Assembly: GCA_015295985.1 (NCBI GenBank)
Contig: DVDX01000001.1
Location: 24,656-88,655 of the forward strand
Direction: 5' to 3'
DNA: 64,000 nt
DNA from: Synechococcus sp. M44_DOE_062
Lineage (GTDB): Bacteria > Cyanobacteriota > Cyanobacteriia > Thermostichales > Thermostichaceae
Shown: positions 38,675 through 48,641 of the stretch, piece by piece
Layout: each line of letters begins with the position of its first letter
How positions within the stretch are numbered: the first letter of the stretch is position 1
Translations under genes and position numbers: made by a program
The notes under the pieces: model-generated
Seen by the model: only the letters and a program-made list of their open reading frames with translations
The model's database searches: none
What the model was told of the DNA's origin: nothing

Positions 38675-39997
38675 CTAGACTAAGCCCCGACTTTTGAGGC
38701 GACGATGAATCAAAACCAGCGTATCCGCCTCGCCGACATTGCCCGGAAACAGCACCACCGGCAGGTTGGGAAAGCGGGGATGCTCTGACGGGGTGATCAC
38801 CATCGAGATCCCAGGGTAGATCTGCCCCAGCAGACGCACTGCCGGCAAGTTGAGGCCAATGCTGAGGGTGTCGTTGGAGGTGATGCCACCCTTGCTGATG
38901 AGGTAGCCAATTCCCGGCGGTAACCCCTGCACCACGCCCATCAACAACCGCGAAACCTTTTGCCCAAAAGCTAGGCGCATTTCTACGGAGTCCTTCTCAA
39001 AAGTCAGTTCCTCCCGGCTGGTGTAGACCACCGGCGTCAGGCCCTTCTCGTAGGTGCTGTGAACTTGGGCCAGGATCCCTGGCAGCAGCTCCGCGTCGGG
39101 ATCCAACAGCCGCCTCACCTCCACCTCAATGCCTTGGATTTCAGGCTCCTGCAGAAGGCGGGCCAACTGCTGGCTGGACTTTTGCACGTGGGATCCCACG
39201 ATCACCACCCCCGGTCGAGAGGAGCAAACAAACTGCCCCATCTGTTCCGGGGGAATGGGCTGCGGCGGCAACTGCGCCAGAGCCGTCAGGAGGCTAGCGG
39301 CACTGCGAAACAGAAAGCGTTTGCCCTGAGAGGCTGCCGCCAAAACATCCTGGGCAAAGCGATTCAGATCCGCTTGGGTTTCTCCATCCACCACACAACA
39401 GACATTCCCCTGCAAGGCCAGCAGCCGCGGCAAACAGCCGGAGCGAATCTGCTCCAGGGTAAATCGCTCCACTTGGTCAGCCCGGATCCGCCCCTGCGTT
39501 TTCTCCTGTACATAATCGGGCAAATGGCTGTGGTGGTAGGCAAACACCGAGTCGCGGGCAAACTCCGTCTCATGCACCGGGATCCAGCGGCCCTCCACCC
39601 GCAGGTAATGGGTGCTCTCCCGCGTGATGCGCCCCCCCTCAAAAAAAGCCGGCACCAGAAAATGAGCATCGAAGGGCCCCAGCTCCGCTGCCATCACATC
39701 GGTTTCCAAGGGGTAGTGCCCCCGCAGAGTTGAATCGGAGCGGCTGACGAAAATGGCCTGCTCACACCCCAGCTCCGCCATCACTCCCTTCAACGCCCCA
39801 CATACCGACCGCGTCACCTCTGCGGCCTTCGCCGGTGGCAGAGCCCGTGTATTGGTGAGGATAAAGCGAATTGGCGAACTATCCTGCAGCCCCAGCTTCA
39901 AGGTCTCCGGATCCCAGCGGGTGAGGAGCAGGCAACTGTGAACGGTTTGGGATCCAGTGGGGTCATCGTCCAGCACAATGATGGGGGGAAGAGCCAT
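38675..39997 (-). CDS. Four-carbon acid sugar kinase family protein (DUF1537)
   Basis: A 440-residue protein with the conserved N-terminal motif VLDDDPTGSQTVHS, the substrate motif RSDSTLRGHYPLE, and a C-terminal nucleotide-binding domain containing YLISKGGITSNDT and VLFPGNVGEADTLV. Family members phosphorylate four-carbon acid sugars such as threonate or erythronate, usually beside an aldolase and a dehydrogenase of that pathway. Those partners are not adjacent here, so the substrate is uncertain. It ends 1 bp before the upstream end of the cruP start region, suggesting co-transcription. Confidence 0.85.
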   Translation of the reverse strand: MALPPIIVLDDDPTGSQTVHSCLLLTRWDPETLKLGLQDSSPIRFILTNTRALPPAKAAEVTRSVCGALKGVMAELGCEQAIFVSRSDSTLRGHYPLETDVMAAELGPFDAHFLVPAFFEGGRITRESTHYLRVEGRWIPVHETEFARDSVFAYHHSHLPDYVQEKTQGRIRADQVERFTLEQIRSGCLPRLLALQGNVCCVVDGETQADLNRFAQDVLAAASQGKRFLFRSAASLLTALAQLPPQPIPPEQMGQFVCSSRPGVVIVGSHVQKSSQQLARLLQEPEIQGIEVEVRRLLDPDAELLPGILAQVHSTYEKGLTPVVYTSREELTFEKDSVEMRLAFGQKVSRLLMGVVQGLPPGIGYLISKGGITSNDTLSIGLNLPAVRLLGQIYPGISMVITPSEHPRFPNLPVVLFPGNVGEADTLVLIHRRLKSRGLV

Positions 39998-40207
39998 AAG
40001 ACCGTCTCAATCGACAAAGCAACCCGAGAACTCCAGACAGACGAATCCCCCTCAGAGGGCAGCCGCTGTTTTCATCTTCCCCTAAGTTGGCCGTCTTCTC
40101 TGCCTCTATTCCAGGTGAAGTTTGCCATGATTGAGAGCAACTGGTTCTGCTGAATCCAAAACCGACTGCGGACATTCCCTCCCTGACCACATCCATGGGA
40201 GAAAGCC

Positions 40208-40849
40208 ATGGGGCAACCTGAGCTGCAACTTCACATCAAACGGGTACAGCAGGACGTGCTGCGCATGGGGGCGCTGGTGGAAAAATCGGTGGTCTTGGCC
40301 CAGCAGGCCCTATTTGAACGGAACTTGGCCGCCGCGGAGCAGGTGATCGCTCAAGACAAGCAAATTGACCGTTTTTATCGTCAAATCGAGAAAGATTGTA
40401 TTAACTTGATTGCCTTGCGCTCCCCAGTGGCGCGAGATCTGCGCTGGATCAGCACCCTCATGCAACTGGTGCGCGACCTGGAGCGGATTGGCGACTATGC
40501 CAAAGATTTGGCCGAAGTGGCTCTGCGCTTGGTCATGTACCCGCCGCCTCCGGAGCTGGGTCGTATTCAAGTGATGATGCAGCGTTGCCAGAAAATGCTC
40601 AGCCACAGCCTGGTGGCCCTGACAGAATTGGACGCCGACCTGGGCCGACAATTGAAGCAGGAAGACGACGCTGTTGATGAAGACTACACCAACCTTTACA
40701 ATACGTTGGCGCAGCAATCGGACATCAGAGGATCAATCGAGCCTATCCTGTTGATGTTGCTGTCGATCCGCTACCTAGAACGTCTGGCCGACCACAGCAC
40801 CAACATCGGTCAGCGGGTGGCTTTTATCGTCACCGGCCAGCGTGACTAA
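40208..40849 (+). CDS. phoU: Phosphate signalling protein PhoU
   Basis: Two-repeat all-helical protein (213 residues) that negatively controls the Pho regulon by linking the Pst transporter to the sensor kinase. The two three-helix repeats carry the metal-binding motifs: first repeat E/D-rich DKQIDRFYRQIEKDC and DLRWISTLMQLVRDLERIGDYA, second repeat DDAVDEDYTNLYN and LLSIRYLERLADHSTNIGQRV. GGAG precedes the ATG at 40208 by a short spacer. No pst or sensor-kinase gene is in the window; an exonuclease gene follows about 70 bp downstream. Confidence 0.95.
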   Translation: MGQPELQLHIKRVQQDVLRMGALVEKSVVLAQQALFERNLAAAEQVIAQDKQIDRFYRQIEKDCINLIALRSPVARDLRWISTLMQLVRDLERIGDYAKDLAEVALRLVMYPPPPELGRIQVMMQRCQKMLSHSLVALTELDADLGRQLKQEDDAVDEDYTNLYNTLAQQSDIRGSIEPILLMLLSIRYLERLADHSTNIGQRVAFIVTGQRD

Positions 40850-40916
40850 CGCCAATGGGTTGGATCCTGCGATGTCTTAACCCCTCTTCTTCTTTCCTCT
40901 TTTGCCAATACCCAAA

Positions 40917-43196
40917 ATGGACTTCTCTCGAATTTTTCAGCATTTTCTCTCTCAGCCTCCTGATCAATTGACCGACAAAGATACTCTTCTTGCCCTCTTG
41001 CAGTCCCCTGATCCAGAAGCGCCGGAAATGCTTGAGATTGCCTTGGATGGCCTGGTGCGGGCCGGGTTTCTGGAACGACTGGGGGATCCCCCCCGCTATC
41101 GGCGCAAGCCGGACGAATCTTTGGTGGTGGGGCGTTTGCGCTGCTCCAGCAAAGGCTTTTGCTTCGCCATTCGGGACGAGCCGGGGGTGGAGGATGTGTA
41201 CATCCACGGCAGCAACCTCAGCGGCGCTTGGAATGGGGATCAAGTGTTGGCGCGGGTCACCAAAGATGGCAACCGCCGCCGCAGCCCTGAGGGAGAGGTG
41301 GTGGCTGTTGTGGAGCGGGCCAATTCTGCCCTGGTGGGTCGCCTCAAACAGACGGAACAGGGTTTTCGGGTGGTGCCCTTGGATGACCGGCTGCTGTTTG
41401 AGCTGGCCCTGACAGAGGGATCCCCTGTCGAGCTGGCAGAAGGTCAGGTGGCCTATGTGGAGGTGAATCGCTACCCGCTGGGGGATTTACCCCCGACCGG
41501 AACCATTCGCAAGATTTTGGGCGACGGCCCAGAAGCCTCCATCGATGCAGATTTAGTCTGTTGCAAGTACGACCTACCGCAGGAGTTTCCCGCCCTGGTG
41601 TTGGAGGCAGCAGCAGCTCTGCCCAAAAAGCTCAGCCGCTCTGACCAAAAGGGCCGCCGCGATCTACGCGATTGGTTTTGTATTACTCTGGAGCCTTTGG
41701 ATCTGCAGCATCCTCACGGCTTGGAACCCAACGTGGCCGTCTCCTTGCAGCGGCAGGAGAATAACCACTGGCTGCTGGGGATCCACATTGCCGATGTCGC
41801 CCATTGGCTGGATCCCGACCACCCCTTGGAACAAGAAGCTCAGCAGCGGATAGCCACTGTTTACCTGGATACGAGGGTGCTGCCTCTGTTTCCGCCGGAG
41901 GTGCATAGCCGCCTGGCTTTGTTGCCGCAGCAGGAGCGCTTGGCCTATTCCCTGCTGTTAACCCTCGACCCCGAAGGGGTGGTACAAAACTTCGAGATCT
42001 ACCCCAGCCTGGTGCAATCGCGGGCTCACCTGTCCTATGGCCAGGTGCAGGCTCTCTTGGCCACCGCTGCCGACTTAGGCCCCGACGAAGACGTGCCGGA
42101 GTTGATGGCCCTGCTGCAAAACCTGCTACGCCTCAGCCAGACCCTGCGGGCCAAACGTCACCAAGCGGGGGGATTTGACCTGCCCCTGTTGGATTTGCTC
42201 ACTCCCCACTCTGCTGACGAAAGCGGCTACGGCCCCCTCTTGATCAGCGATCGCTTTGGCGCCCATGCCCTGATGACGGAAATTCTCCTGCTGGCCAACC
42301 AAACCCTGGGCCACCATTTGCGTCAGTTGGGGATCCCTTCGTTGGCCCGTGTGCAGCCTGCCCCTGCCGCCGAAGCCTTGCAAAGCTTTTTGCGCCTGGC
42401 CAATGCCATGAAGCTGGATCTGAATTTGCAAGATCCGGCTGTTGTAACCCTAGCGGACTGGCAGCGGATTTGCACCCGCATCACGGCTCCCGATGTGCTG
42501 GCCTCTGGGGCGAGCCCGGCCTTGGTGGCGCAGATGCTGGCCACCTTACCCCCGGTGGAGTATCGTCTCCAGCCTTTGGAAGAACACCTGGGCCATTTTG
42601 GCTTGGGCCTCAGAGAACCCTACGCCACCTTTACGGCCCCCTTGCGCCGCTATGCCGACTTGCTCAATTTGCGTGCCCTGCATCTGGCCCTGAGCAAAGG
42701 ACGCAATCGCCGCAGCCCTCGCTCCAAAACTGTGGTGGATCTGCACGGCCCCAGCGGCTACGGCCAAATCGACTGGCCAGTGTTGCCGCCAAAGGTGCAG
42801 GAGGAATGGCAGGCGTTTCTCCAGGCGCAATTGCCCAAAATCCAGGAGGGGTACCGGATCCGTCAGCAGGCGGAACGGGAGCTGATGGGCCTGAAGCGCT
42901 CTGAGTTCATGCAAAAGCACCTGGGAGAGGTGTTCCCCGGCCTAATCATTGGCGTCCAGAACTACGGCTTTTTTGTCCAGGTGGATCCCATCTTGGCGGA
43001 AGGCTTGGTGCGGGTGAGCACTCTCAAAAACGACTGGTATGAGTACCGCAAGCAAGCGCTGGTGGGGCGCAAGAGCCGACGCCAGTTCCGCCTGGGGGAT
43101 CGGGTGGAGGTGCGGATTAAGAACGTGGATTATTACCGCCAACAAATCGACTTGGCGGTGATCGGGGAAGGCCGTCCCTACGAGGAGGAAGAATAA
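40917..43196 (+). CDS. RNase II/R-family 3'-5' exoribonuclease
   Basis: Exoribonuclease of 759 residues from ATG 40917 (TTG at 40902 is in frame). Order: N-terminal helix-turn-helix-like segment (MLEIALDGLVRAGFLERLG), cold-shock RNA-binding domain (GFCFAIRD, VYIHGSNLSGAWNGDQVLARV), the RNB catalytic domain starting HIADVAHWLDPDHPLEQEAQQR and containing YLDTRVLPLFPPEV and REPYATFTAPLRRYADLLN, and a C-terminal S1 domain (VFPGLIIGVQNYGFFVQVDP). This is closer to RNase R than to RNase II in length. With SmpB it may take part in ribosome rescue decay (inference). Confidence 0.9.
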   Translation: MDFSRIFQHFLSQPPDQLTDKDTLLALLQSPDPEAPEMLEIALDGLVRAGFLERLGDPPRYRRKPDESLVVGRLRCSSKGFCFAIRDEPGVEDVYIHGSNLSGAWNGDQVLARVTKDGNRRRSPEGEVVAVVERANSALVGRLKQTEQGFRVVPLDDRLLFELALTEGSPVELAEGQVAYVEVNRYPLGDLPPTGTIRKILGDGPEASIDADLVCCKYDLPQEFPALVLEAAAALPKKLSRSDQKGRRDLRDWFCITLEPLDLQHPHGLEPNVAVSLQRQENNHWLLGIHIADVAHWLDPDHPLEQEAQQRIATVYLDTRVLPLFPPEVHSRLALLPQQERLAYSLLLTLDPEGVVQNFEIYPSLVQSRAHLSYGQVQALLATAADLGPDEDVPELMALLQNLLRLSQTLRAKRHQAGGFDLPLLDLLTPHSADESGYGPLLISDRFGAHALMTEILLLANQTLGHHLRQLGIPSLARVQPAPAAEALQSFLRLANAMKLDLNLQDPAVVTLADWQRICTRITAPDVLASGASPALVAQMLATLPPVEYRLQPLEEHLGHFGLGLREPYATFTAPLRRYADLLNLRALHLALSKGRNRRSPRSKTVVDLHGPSGYGQIDWPVLPPKVQEEWQAFLQAQLPKIQEGYRIRQQAERELMGLKRSEFMQKHLGEVFPGLIIGVQNYGFFVQVDPILAEGLVRVSTLKNDWYEYRKQALVGRKSRRQFRLGDRVEVRIKNVDYYRQQIDLAVIGEGRPYEEEE

Positions 43197-43395
43197 GGCG
43201 GGGATCCCTCCATGGGTTGAGGCTGCAGAGGGCGGTTGTCGCGAACTCTGGCTCTGGCAAAATAGGCGATACCTAGATCAGGAAGATCCTGCCGGAGCTT
43301 CCAATACCCAGCTCTGTCGGCCAGAAAAGGCCGGGGGTACCTCCTGCGTTTGTATTGCCTTCCTATACTGAGTAGCAAAGCTCTGCCGAACTTCT

Positions 43396-46038
43396 ATGCA
43401 GCCTACCAATCCCAATCAATTTACCGAAAAAGCTTGGAGCGCCATCGTTCAATCCCAAGACGTGGCCCGGCGGCACCAGCAGCAACAGTTGGAAACCGAG
43501 CATTTGCTGATCTCCCTCCTGGATCAGGAAGGGGGGCTCACCCAAACCCTCTTGCAACGGGCGGGTATCGATCCAAAGTTGGTGCGGGACAAAGTGGAAA
43601 GCTTTATCAACCAGCAACCCAAGTTGGCGCGGGTGGATCAGCTCTACTTGGGTCGCGGCCTGGAAACCACCCTGGATCGGGCCGAGGAATTCCGCAAGGA
43701 ATATGAAGATGACTTCATCTCGGTGGAGCACTTGTTTTTGGGATCCCTGCAGGATGATCGGGTGGGCAAGCGGGTTCTGGCCCCCTTGGGCCTGACGGTA
43801 GAGCGCTTCAAACCGGTTATCAAAGAGGTGCGAGGCAAACAGCGGGTCACCGACAAAAACCCCGAATCCCGCTACGAAGCCCTGGAGCGCTATGGCCGCG
43901 ATCTCACCAAGGCGGCCCGCGAAGGGAAGCTGGATCCGGTGATCGGGCGAGATGAAGAGATCCGCCGCGTCATTCAGGTGCTGTCCCGCCGCACCAAAAA
44001 CAACCCCGTCCTCATCGGCGAGCCCGGCGTGGGGAAAACCGCCATTGTGGAAGGGCTGGCCCAGCGCATCAACCGAGGCGATGTGCCGGAATCCCTGAAG
44101 AACCGGCGGGTGATCTCCCTGGATATGGGCGCCATGATCGCCGGAGCCAAATATCGGGGGGAATTTGAAGATCGCCTGAAAGCCGTGCTCAAAGAGGTCA
44201 CCGAATCCGAAGGCCAGATCATTCTCTTCATCGACGAGCTGCACACCGTTGTCGGTGCTGGAGCCGGGGAGGGGGCGATGGATGCCGGCAACCTACTGAA
44301 GCCCATGCTGGCACGGGGCGAATTGCGCTGTATTGGTGCCACCACTTTGGATGAATACCGCAAGCACATCGAAAAAGATGCCGCCCTAGAACGCCGCTTC
44401 CAGCCGGTGTATGTGGATCAGCCTTCGGTGGAAGATACCATCTCCATCCTGCGCGGCCTCAAAGAGCGCTACGAGCTGCACCACGGGGTGAAAATCAGCG
44501 ACTCCGCCTTGGTGGCAGCAGCAGTGCTCTCCAACCGCTACATCTCCGAGCGCTTCCTGCCCGACAAAGCCATCGACCTGGTGGACGAAGCGGCGGCCAA
44601 GCTGAAAATGGAAATCACCTCCAAGCCCGTCGAATTGGATGAAATTGACCGGCGGATCATGCAATTGCAGATGGAGGAGCTCTCCCTGAAAAAAGAAGAT
44701 GATGCTGCCTCCAGAGATCGCCTCAGCAAAATTGAGCAAGAGCTGGCCAACCTGACGGAGCGGCAACGGGAGTTGAATGCTCGCTGGCAATTTGAAAAAG
44801 AGGCTATTGAACGCCTGCAAAGTCTTAAAGCTGAGCGGGATGCCGTTAAGCTTCAGATTGAGCAGGCTGAACAGAAATATGACCTCAACCGCGCTGCCGA
44901 GCTTAAGTACGGCAAGCTAATGGAATTGGAGCGGCAAATCCAAGAGCAGGAAGCTCACCTGGCCAAGCTGCAGGCCAACGGCGAGCCGCTGCTGCGGGAG
45001 CAAGTGACTCCCGAAGATATTGCTGAGATCGTCTCCCGCTGGACCGGGATCCCGGTCACCAGCCTGATGGAATCGGAAAAGCAGAAGCTGCTGCGCCTGG
45101 AAGCCCATTTGCACCAGCGGGTGGTGGGCCAAGACGAGGCGGTAGCCGCCGTAGCGGCAGCCATTCGGCGCGCCCGGGCCGGCATGAAGGATCCCAATCG
45201 TCCCATCGGCTCGTTCCTGTTTATGGGGCCCACCGGCGTGGGGAAAACCGAGCTGGCCCGTGCCTTGGCGGAGTTCCTCTTCGACACCTCCGAGGCAATG
45301 GTACGCATCGACATGTCCGAGTATATGGAGAAGCACTCGGTCTCCCGTTTGGTGGGGGCCCCTCCGGGCTATGTGGGCTACGAGGAAGGGGGGCAACTCT
45401 CAGAAGCGGTGCGGCGACGCCCCTACTCGGTGGTGTTGTTTGACGAGGTGGAAAAAGCCCATCCTGATGTCTTCAACATCCTCTTGCAAGTGCTGGACGA
45501 TGGCCGCATTACCGACTCCCAAGGGCGGACGGTGGACTTCAAAAACACCATCATCATCATGACCAGCAACATTGGCAGCGACCTCATCTTGGAAATTGGG
45601 GCCGATGAAAGCCGCTACGAGGAGATGAAAACTCAGGTGCTGGCCATGCTGCGGCACCACTTCCGACCGGAGTTTTTAAACCGGGTGGACGAGCTGATCA
45701 TCTTCCATGCCCTTACCAAAGAGCAAATTCGCCAGATTGTCAGCCTGCAAATGCAGCGGGTGGAAAAGCTGCTGGCAGATCAGCAAATCGAGATCCTTCT
45801 CACCGAAGAAGCCAAAGACTACCTGGCAGAGGTGGGCTACGACCCCGTGTTCGGGGCCCGTCCGCTGAAGCGGGTGATCCAGCGGGAGATCGAAAACCCC
45901 ATCGCCACCAAGCTGCTGGAGAACGAGTTCCTGCCCGGCGACCGCATTTTGGTGGATGTAGCCAACGAGCGGTTGATCTTCCGCAAGATCGGCTCTCAGC
46001 CCAGCCAAGAGCCACCTGCTGCTGTGGCCGTCAGGTGA
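43396..46038 (+). CDS. clpB: ClpB disaggregase
   Basis: Hexameric AAA+ chaperone that, with DnaK, resolubilises aggregated proteins after heat stress. The 880-residue product has the double Clp N domain (1-150), NBD1 with Walker [14 protein letters not shown], the middle coiled coil (about 410-530), NBD2 with [13 protein letters not shown] and the sensor-2 region [11 protein letters not shown], all intact. The C terminus (EPPAAVAVR) is followed by a TGA that is part of the mobile-element end GTGACATAC, so the last residues may have been altered by its insertion. Start ATG 43396. Confidence 0.97.
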   Translation: MQPTNPNQFTEKAWSAIVQSQDVARRHQQQQLETEHLLISLLDQEGGLTQTLLQRAGIDPKLVRDKVESFINQQPKLARVDQLYLGRGLETTLDRAEEFRKEYEDDFISVEHLFLGSLQDDRVGKRVLAPLGLTVERFKPVIKEVRGKQRVTDKNPESRYEALERYGRDLTKAAREGKLDPVIGRDEEIRRVIQVLSRRTKNNPVLIGEPGVGKTAIVEGLAQRINRGDVPESLKNRRVISLDMGAMIAGAKYRGEFEDRLKAVLKEVTESEGQIILFIDELHTVVGAGAGEGAMDAGNLLKPMLARGELRCIGATTLDEYRKHIEKDAALERRFQPVYVDQPSVEDTISILRGLKERYELHHGVKISDSALVAAAVLSNRYISERFLPDKAIDLVDEAAAKLKMEITSKPVELDEIDRRIMQLQMEELSLKKEDDAASRDRLSKIEQELANLTERQRELNARWQFEKEAIERLQSLKAERDAVKLQIEQAEQKYDLNRAAELKYGKLMELERQIQEQEAHLAKLQANGEPLLREQVTPEDIAEIVSRWTGIPVTSLMESEKQKLLRLEAHLHQRVVGQDEAVAAVAAAIRRARAGMKDPNRPIGSFLFMGPTGVGKTELARALAEFLFDTSEAMVRIDMSEYMEKHSVSRLVGAPPGYVGYEEGGQLSEAVRRRPYSVVLFDEVEKAHPDVFNILLQVLDDGRITDSQGRTVDFKNTIIIMTSNIGSDLILEIGADESRYEEMKTQVLAMLRHHFRPEFLNRVDELIIFHALTKEQIRQIVSLQMQRVEKLLADQQIEILLTEEAKDYLAEVGYDPVFGARPLKRVIQREIENPIATKLLENEFLPGDRILVDVANERLIFRKIGSQPSQEPPAAVAVR

Positions 46039-46435
46039 CATACTCCCGCTCCGACTGCTGGCAGTATGGTGCTACGCACCGCTGACGCGAACGGAGCAGG
46101 CTTCTCGCTTCATCGGGGAGCCTACGCAAGAACCCTCCACGTTATCGCTCCGCAACGCTTACGCGACCGGAGAAGCCGTGCCTCAAGCACGCAGACACGG
46201 GATGCCCCACCGCGTAGCTGCACCAGATTCCGGCAATGCCGTTTTGTACAGCCAAGTTGCTTATAGTGCTACGCACCGCTAAAGCGACAGCGCTACGCGC
46301 CGCTAGCGCGACAGAACAACGACCGCCTTTCATCCCGACCCTATGTTGCTACGCAACGCTACGCGAACGCTCCGCAACGCTTACGCGACCGTCCTACGGA
46401 CAGAGGGCGGGGCTTCTCGGCGGTCTAGCTAAAGT
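46035..46435 (-). repeat. Orphan IS200/IS605-type right-end-like element, copy B
   Basis: About 400 bp from GTGACATACTCCCGCTCCG to GGCGGTCTAGCTAAAGTG. Stem CCCGCTCCG/CGGAGC at the left, central CACGGGATGCCCCACCGCG, GTTTTGTACAGCCA, and the right hairpin CCTTTCATCCCGACCCT with AGGGCGGGGCTTCTCGG. Several copies of the GCTACGC-x-CCGCTNACGCGAC short repeat are nested in it. The first bases provide the clpB stop codon. No transposase gene lies within or next to it. Confidence 0.7.
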
Positions 46436-46445
46436 GAGGGATCCT

Positions 46446-46832
46446 TCACAGGGTGATCACCTGGTCAGGTGGGTTGTTCTTCAACGCCTCGTAGAGGTCG
46501 GGGAAGCAGCCCACTTGCACCCCTTGCACTACATTTTTGGGAATGCACTGGGCCGGTTCCTTGCGCCCGCGTCCTTGGGCGTCGCACCAGCGGGGTTCCC
46601 CTTCGGCTAAGTTGCGCTCCAGGGCACACATGTCGCACATCATCAGCAGGATGTTTTGCTCTTGGGCAACCTTGGCCAAGCGCTCGCCAATGGGATCCCC
46701 CTGCCGCAAAACAAAGCAGTTGTCGTCGAAAAAGAACATGCCCACCACCTCCGCTCCATGCACCCCTACTTCTAGCTGAGGCAGGATCATCTGGCCCAAC
46801 TTATAGGTGCCGCAGCGAGGATGGGTGAACAC
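46446..46832 (-). CDS. DsrE/F-like sulfur-transfer family protein
   Basis: A 128-residue protein (GTG at 46832) of the DsrE/F fold. Motifs VVGMFFFDDNCFVLRQGDPIGER, ILLMMCDMCALERNL (with the paired Cys) and a C-terminal VQVGCFPDLYEAL match the cyanobacterial SaoD-type members linked to sulfur/redox chemistry. The N terminus begins VFTHPRCGTYKLGQM; homologues as I recall start a few residues earlier with -AYVFTHPR, which would require an ATT start at 46841, preceded 5 nt upstream by GGAGG. It sits downstream of the clpB-associated mobile-element end, in the opposite orientation to clpB. Confidence 0.7.
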   Translation of the reverse strand: MFTHPRCGTYKLGQMILPQLEVGVHGAEVVGMFFFDDNCFVLRQGDPIGERLAKVAQEQNILLMMCDMCALERNLAEGEPRWCDAQGRGRKEPAQCIPKNVVQGVQVGCFPDLYEALKNNPPDQVITL

Positions 46833-47072
46833 GTAGGCAATGAGGCCCTCCTTGCTCTTCTCAACTTTGATTATCGGTGATTATCACTTTCAAAGTAACA
46901 CGAATTCCCTAACGGGGGTTGCTAGGATCCAGCAGGTCGAGGTGTGGGGTCATTGCAAACATGAGAAGCAGAGCAAGGAACCGTTTTACCGGTATATTGG
47001 AGAGGCTATATCTCGTCGCTATTCCGAGCAGCCATAACTTTTAAACCTAGATGAAACGCCGGGGATCCTTGG

Positions 47073-48413
47073 CTAGCGCTGAAATTGCAGGGCTTTTCCC
47101 CGCACCGAGGGATCCACCTGGCCATTTTGGAAAGCGATCTGCCCGCCCACGATGGTTAGCAGTGGCCAGCCTACCAGCTCCCACCCTTCAAAGGGGCTCC
47201 AGCGGCATTTGGTCAACAGTTCTTCTCGCCGCACCGGCTTGGGGGTATGGCGATCCACCAACACCAAGTCAGCATCGTAGCCCACCTGCAGTCGTCCTTT
47301 GTTAGGGATCCCGTAGAGGCGGGCCGGCGCCTCACACATCCACCGCACCACCTGCGCCAGCGTACAGCGCCCCTGCTGGGCTGCCGTCAACATCAGAGGC
47401 AAAGCGGTTTCCACGCCGGGCATACCGGAAGGGGAGTGGGGATAGGGCTGAGCCTTTTCTTCCAAAGTATGAGGGGCATGGTCAGTGGCAATGCAATCCA
47501 GGATCCCGTCGTGCAGCCCCTGCCACAGTTGGGCCAGATTGGTGGGATCCCGCAGGGGGGGGTTCATCTGGGCCAGGGATCCCAGACGGGTGTAGTCAGC
47601 AGTGCTGAGCAGCAGGTGTTGAGGGGTCACCTCTGCTGTCACCCAGGCCGGCTTGTGCCGGCGCAGCAGCTCGACCTCTAGACCGGTGGAAAGATGCAAA
47701 ATGTGCAGGCGATGACGGTAGCGGGTGGCCAAGTCCAAAGCCCGCCGTGAGGCAATTAGGGCCGATTCCTCGTCCTGAATTTGCGAGTGAACGGCTACGT
47801 CTGTGCGTCCGGCAAACAGGGCCTTACGAGCTGTAATGCGAGACAAATCTTCGGCATGGACGGCAATTAAAAAGTTGGGATCCGTTTCCCCGAAAATCCG
47901 TTCTAGCGCCGCCTGATCATCCACCAAGAGGGGGCCATGCATGGATCCCATGAAGATTTTGATGCCACAGGCTCCCTGCACCGTTTGCAGCTCTTTTAGG
48001 TTATCGACGGTGGCCCCGATAAAAAAGCCATAATTGACCACACACTTGCTGGCCGCACGGGCCAACTTGTCATCCAGCGTCGCTTGGTCAATCGTTAGCG
48101 GATCGGTGTTGGGCATTTCCAAAAAGCTGGTCACCCCGCCCCGGGCACAGGCCCAGGATCCTGTTTGCAGGTCTTCTTTGTGCTCGCGGCCAGGCTCGCG
48201 GAAGTGAACTTGCGGATCAATGACCCCCGGCATCAGGGTATGGCCCTCGGCGTCAATGATCCTTGCCACCCCTTCTGGCGAGAGGTTTGAACCGATTTGG
48301 GCGATGCGCCCCTCCCGCACCAGCACATCTCCCCGCCGGGGATCCCCTTCCGGCACCAACAGCTCAGCATTTCGGATCAGCAAATCGCCGGACAAAGCTC
48401 CGCCCTCCCTCAA
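47073..48413 (-). CDS. pyrC: Dihydroorotase
   Basis: Zinc amidohydrolase closing carbamoyl-aspartate to dihydroorotate in pyrimidine synthesis. The 446-residue product is the class I type: metal motif DPQVHFREPGREHKED, the carboxylated-Lys-equivalent region around KIFMGSM, HAEDLSR, HILHLST, and DHAPHTLEEK near residue 320. Start is ATG 48413; nothing suggests a shorter one. The tRNA-Arg gene is about 120 bp upstream on the other strand. Confidence 0.96.
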   Translation of the reverse strand: MREGGALSGDLLIRNAELLVPEGDPRRGDVLVREGRIAQIGSNLSPEGVARIIDAEGHTLMPGVIDPQVHFREPGREHKEDLQTGSWACARGGVTSFLEMPNTDPLTIDQATLDDKLARAASKCVVNYGFFIGATVDNLKELQTVQGACGIKIFMGSMHGPLLVDDQAALERIFGETDPNFLIAVHAEDLSRITARKALFAGRTDVAVHSQIQDEESALIASRRALDLATRYRHRLHILHLSTGLEVELLRRHKPAWVTAEVTPQHLLLSTADYTRLGSLAQMNPPLRDPTNLAQLWQGLHDGILDCIATDHAPHTLEEKAQPYPHSPSGMPGVETALPLMLTAAQQGRCTLAQVVRWMCEAPARLYGIPNKGRLQVGYDADLVLVDRHTPKPVRREELLTKCRWSPFEGWELVGWPLLTIVGGQIAFQNGQVDPSVRGKALQFQR

Positions 48414-48534
48414 AGGCGCTCTCAGAATAACACCAACCCCAGCCGGAGCGCGTTAAGAATTGGCTGAGCACCACCTCATTCGCAAAAGAGCTGTAATCTG
48501 GGATGGGGGCTAAGATCGGTAGGATGCCCGGCAA

Positions 48535-48608
48535 GGGGCTGTAGCTCAGATGGATAGAGCAAGCGCCTCCTAAGCGCTAGGTCGGCGGTTCAAGTCCGCC
48601 CAGTCCCG
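48535..48608 (+). tRNA. tRNA-Arg (anticodon CCU)
   Basis: 74 nt. Acceptor GGGGCTG pairs with CAGTCCC; D arm GCTC-AGATGGATA-GAGC; anticodon arm AGCGC-CTCCTAA-GCGCT with CCT at the centre; T arm GGCGG-TTCAAGT-CCGCC; discriminator G. The 3' CCA is not encoded. It reads AGG codons. Confidence 0.96.
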
Positions 48609-48641
48609 TCTCCTCAAGCCGCCAAATCTCGCCCAGGCAAG

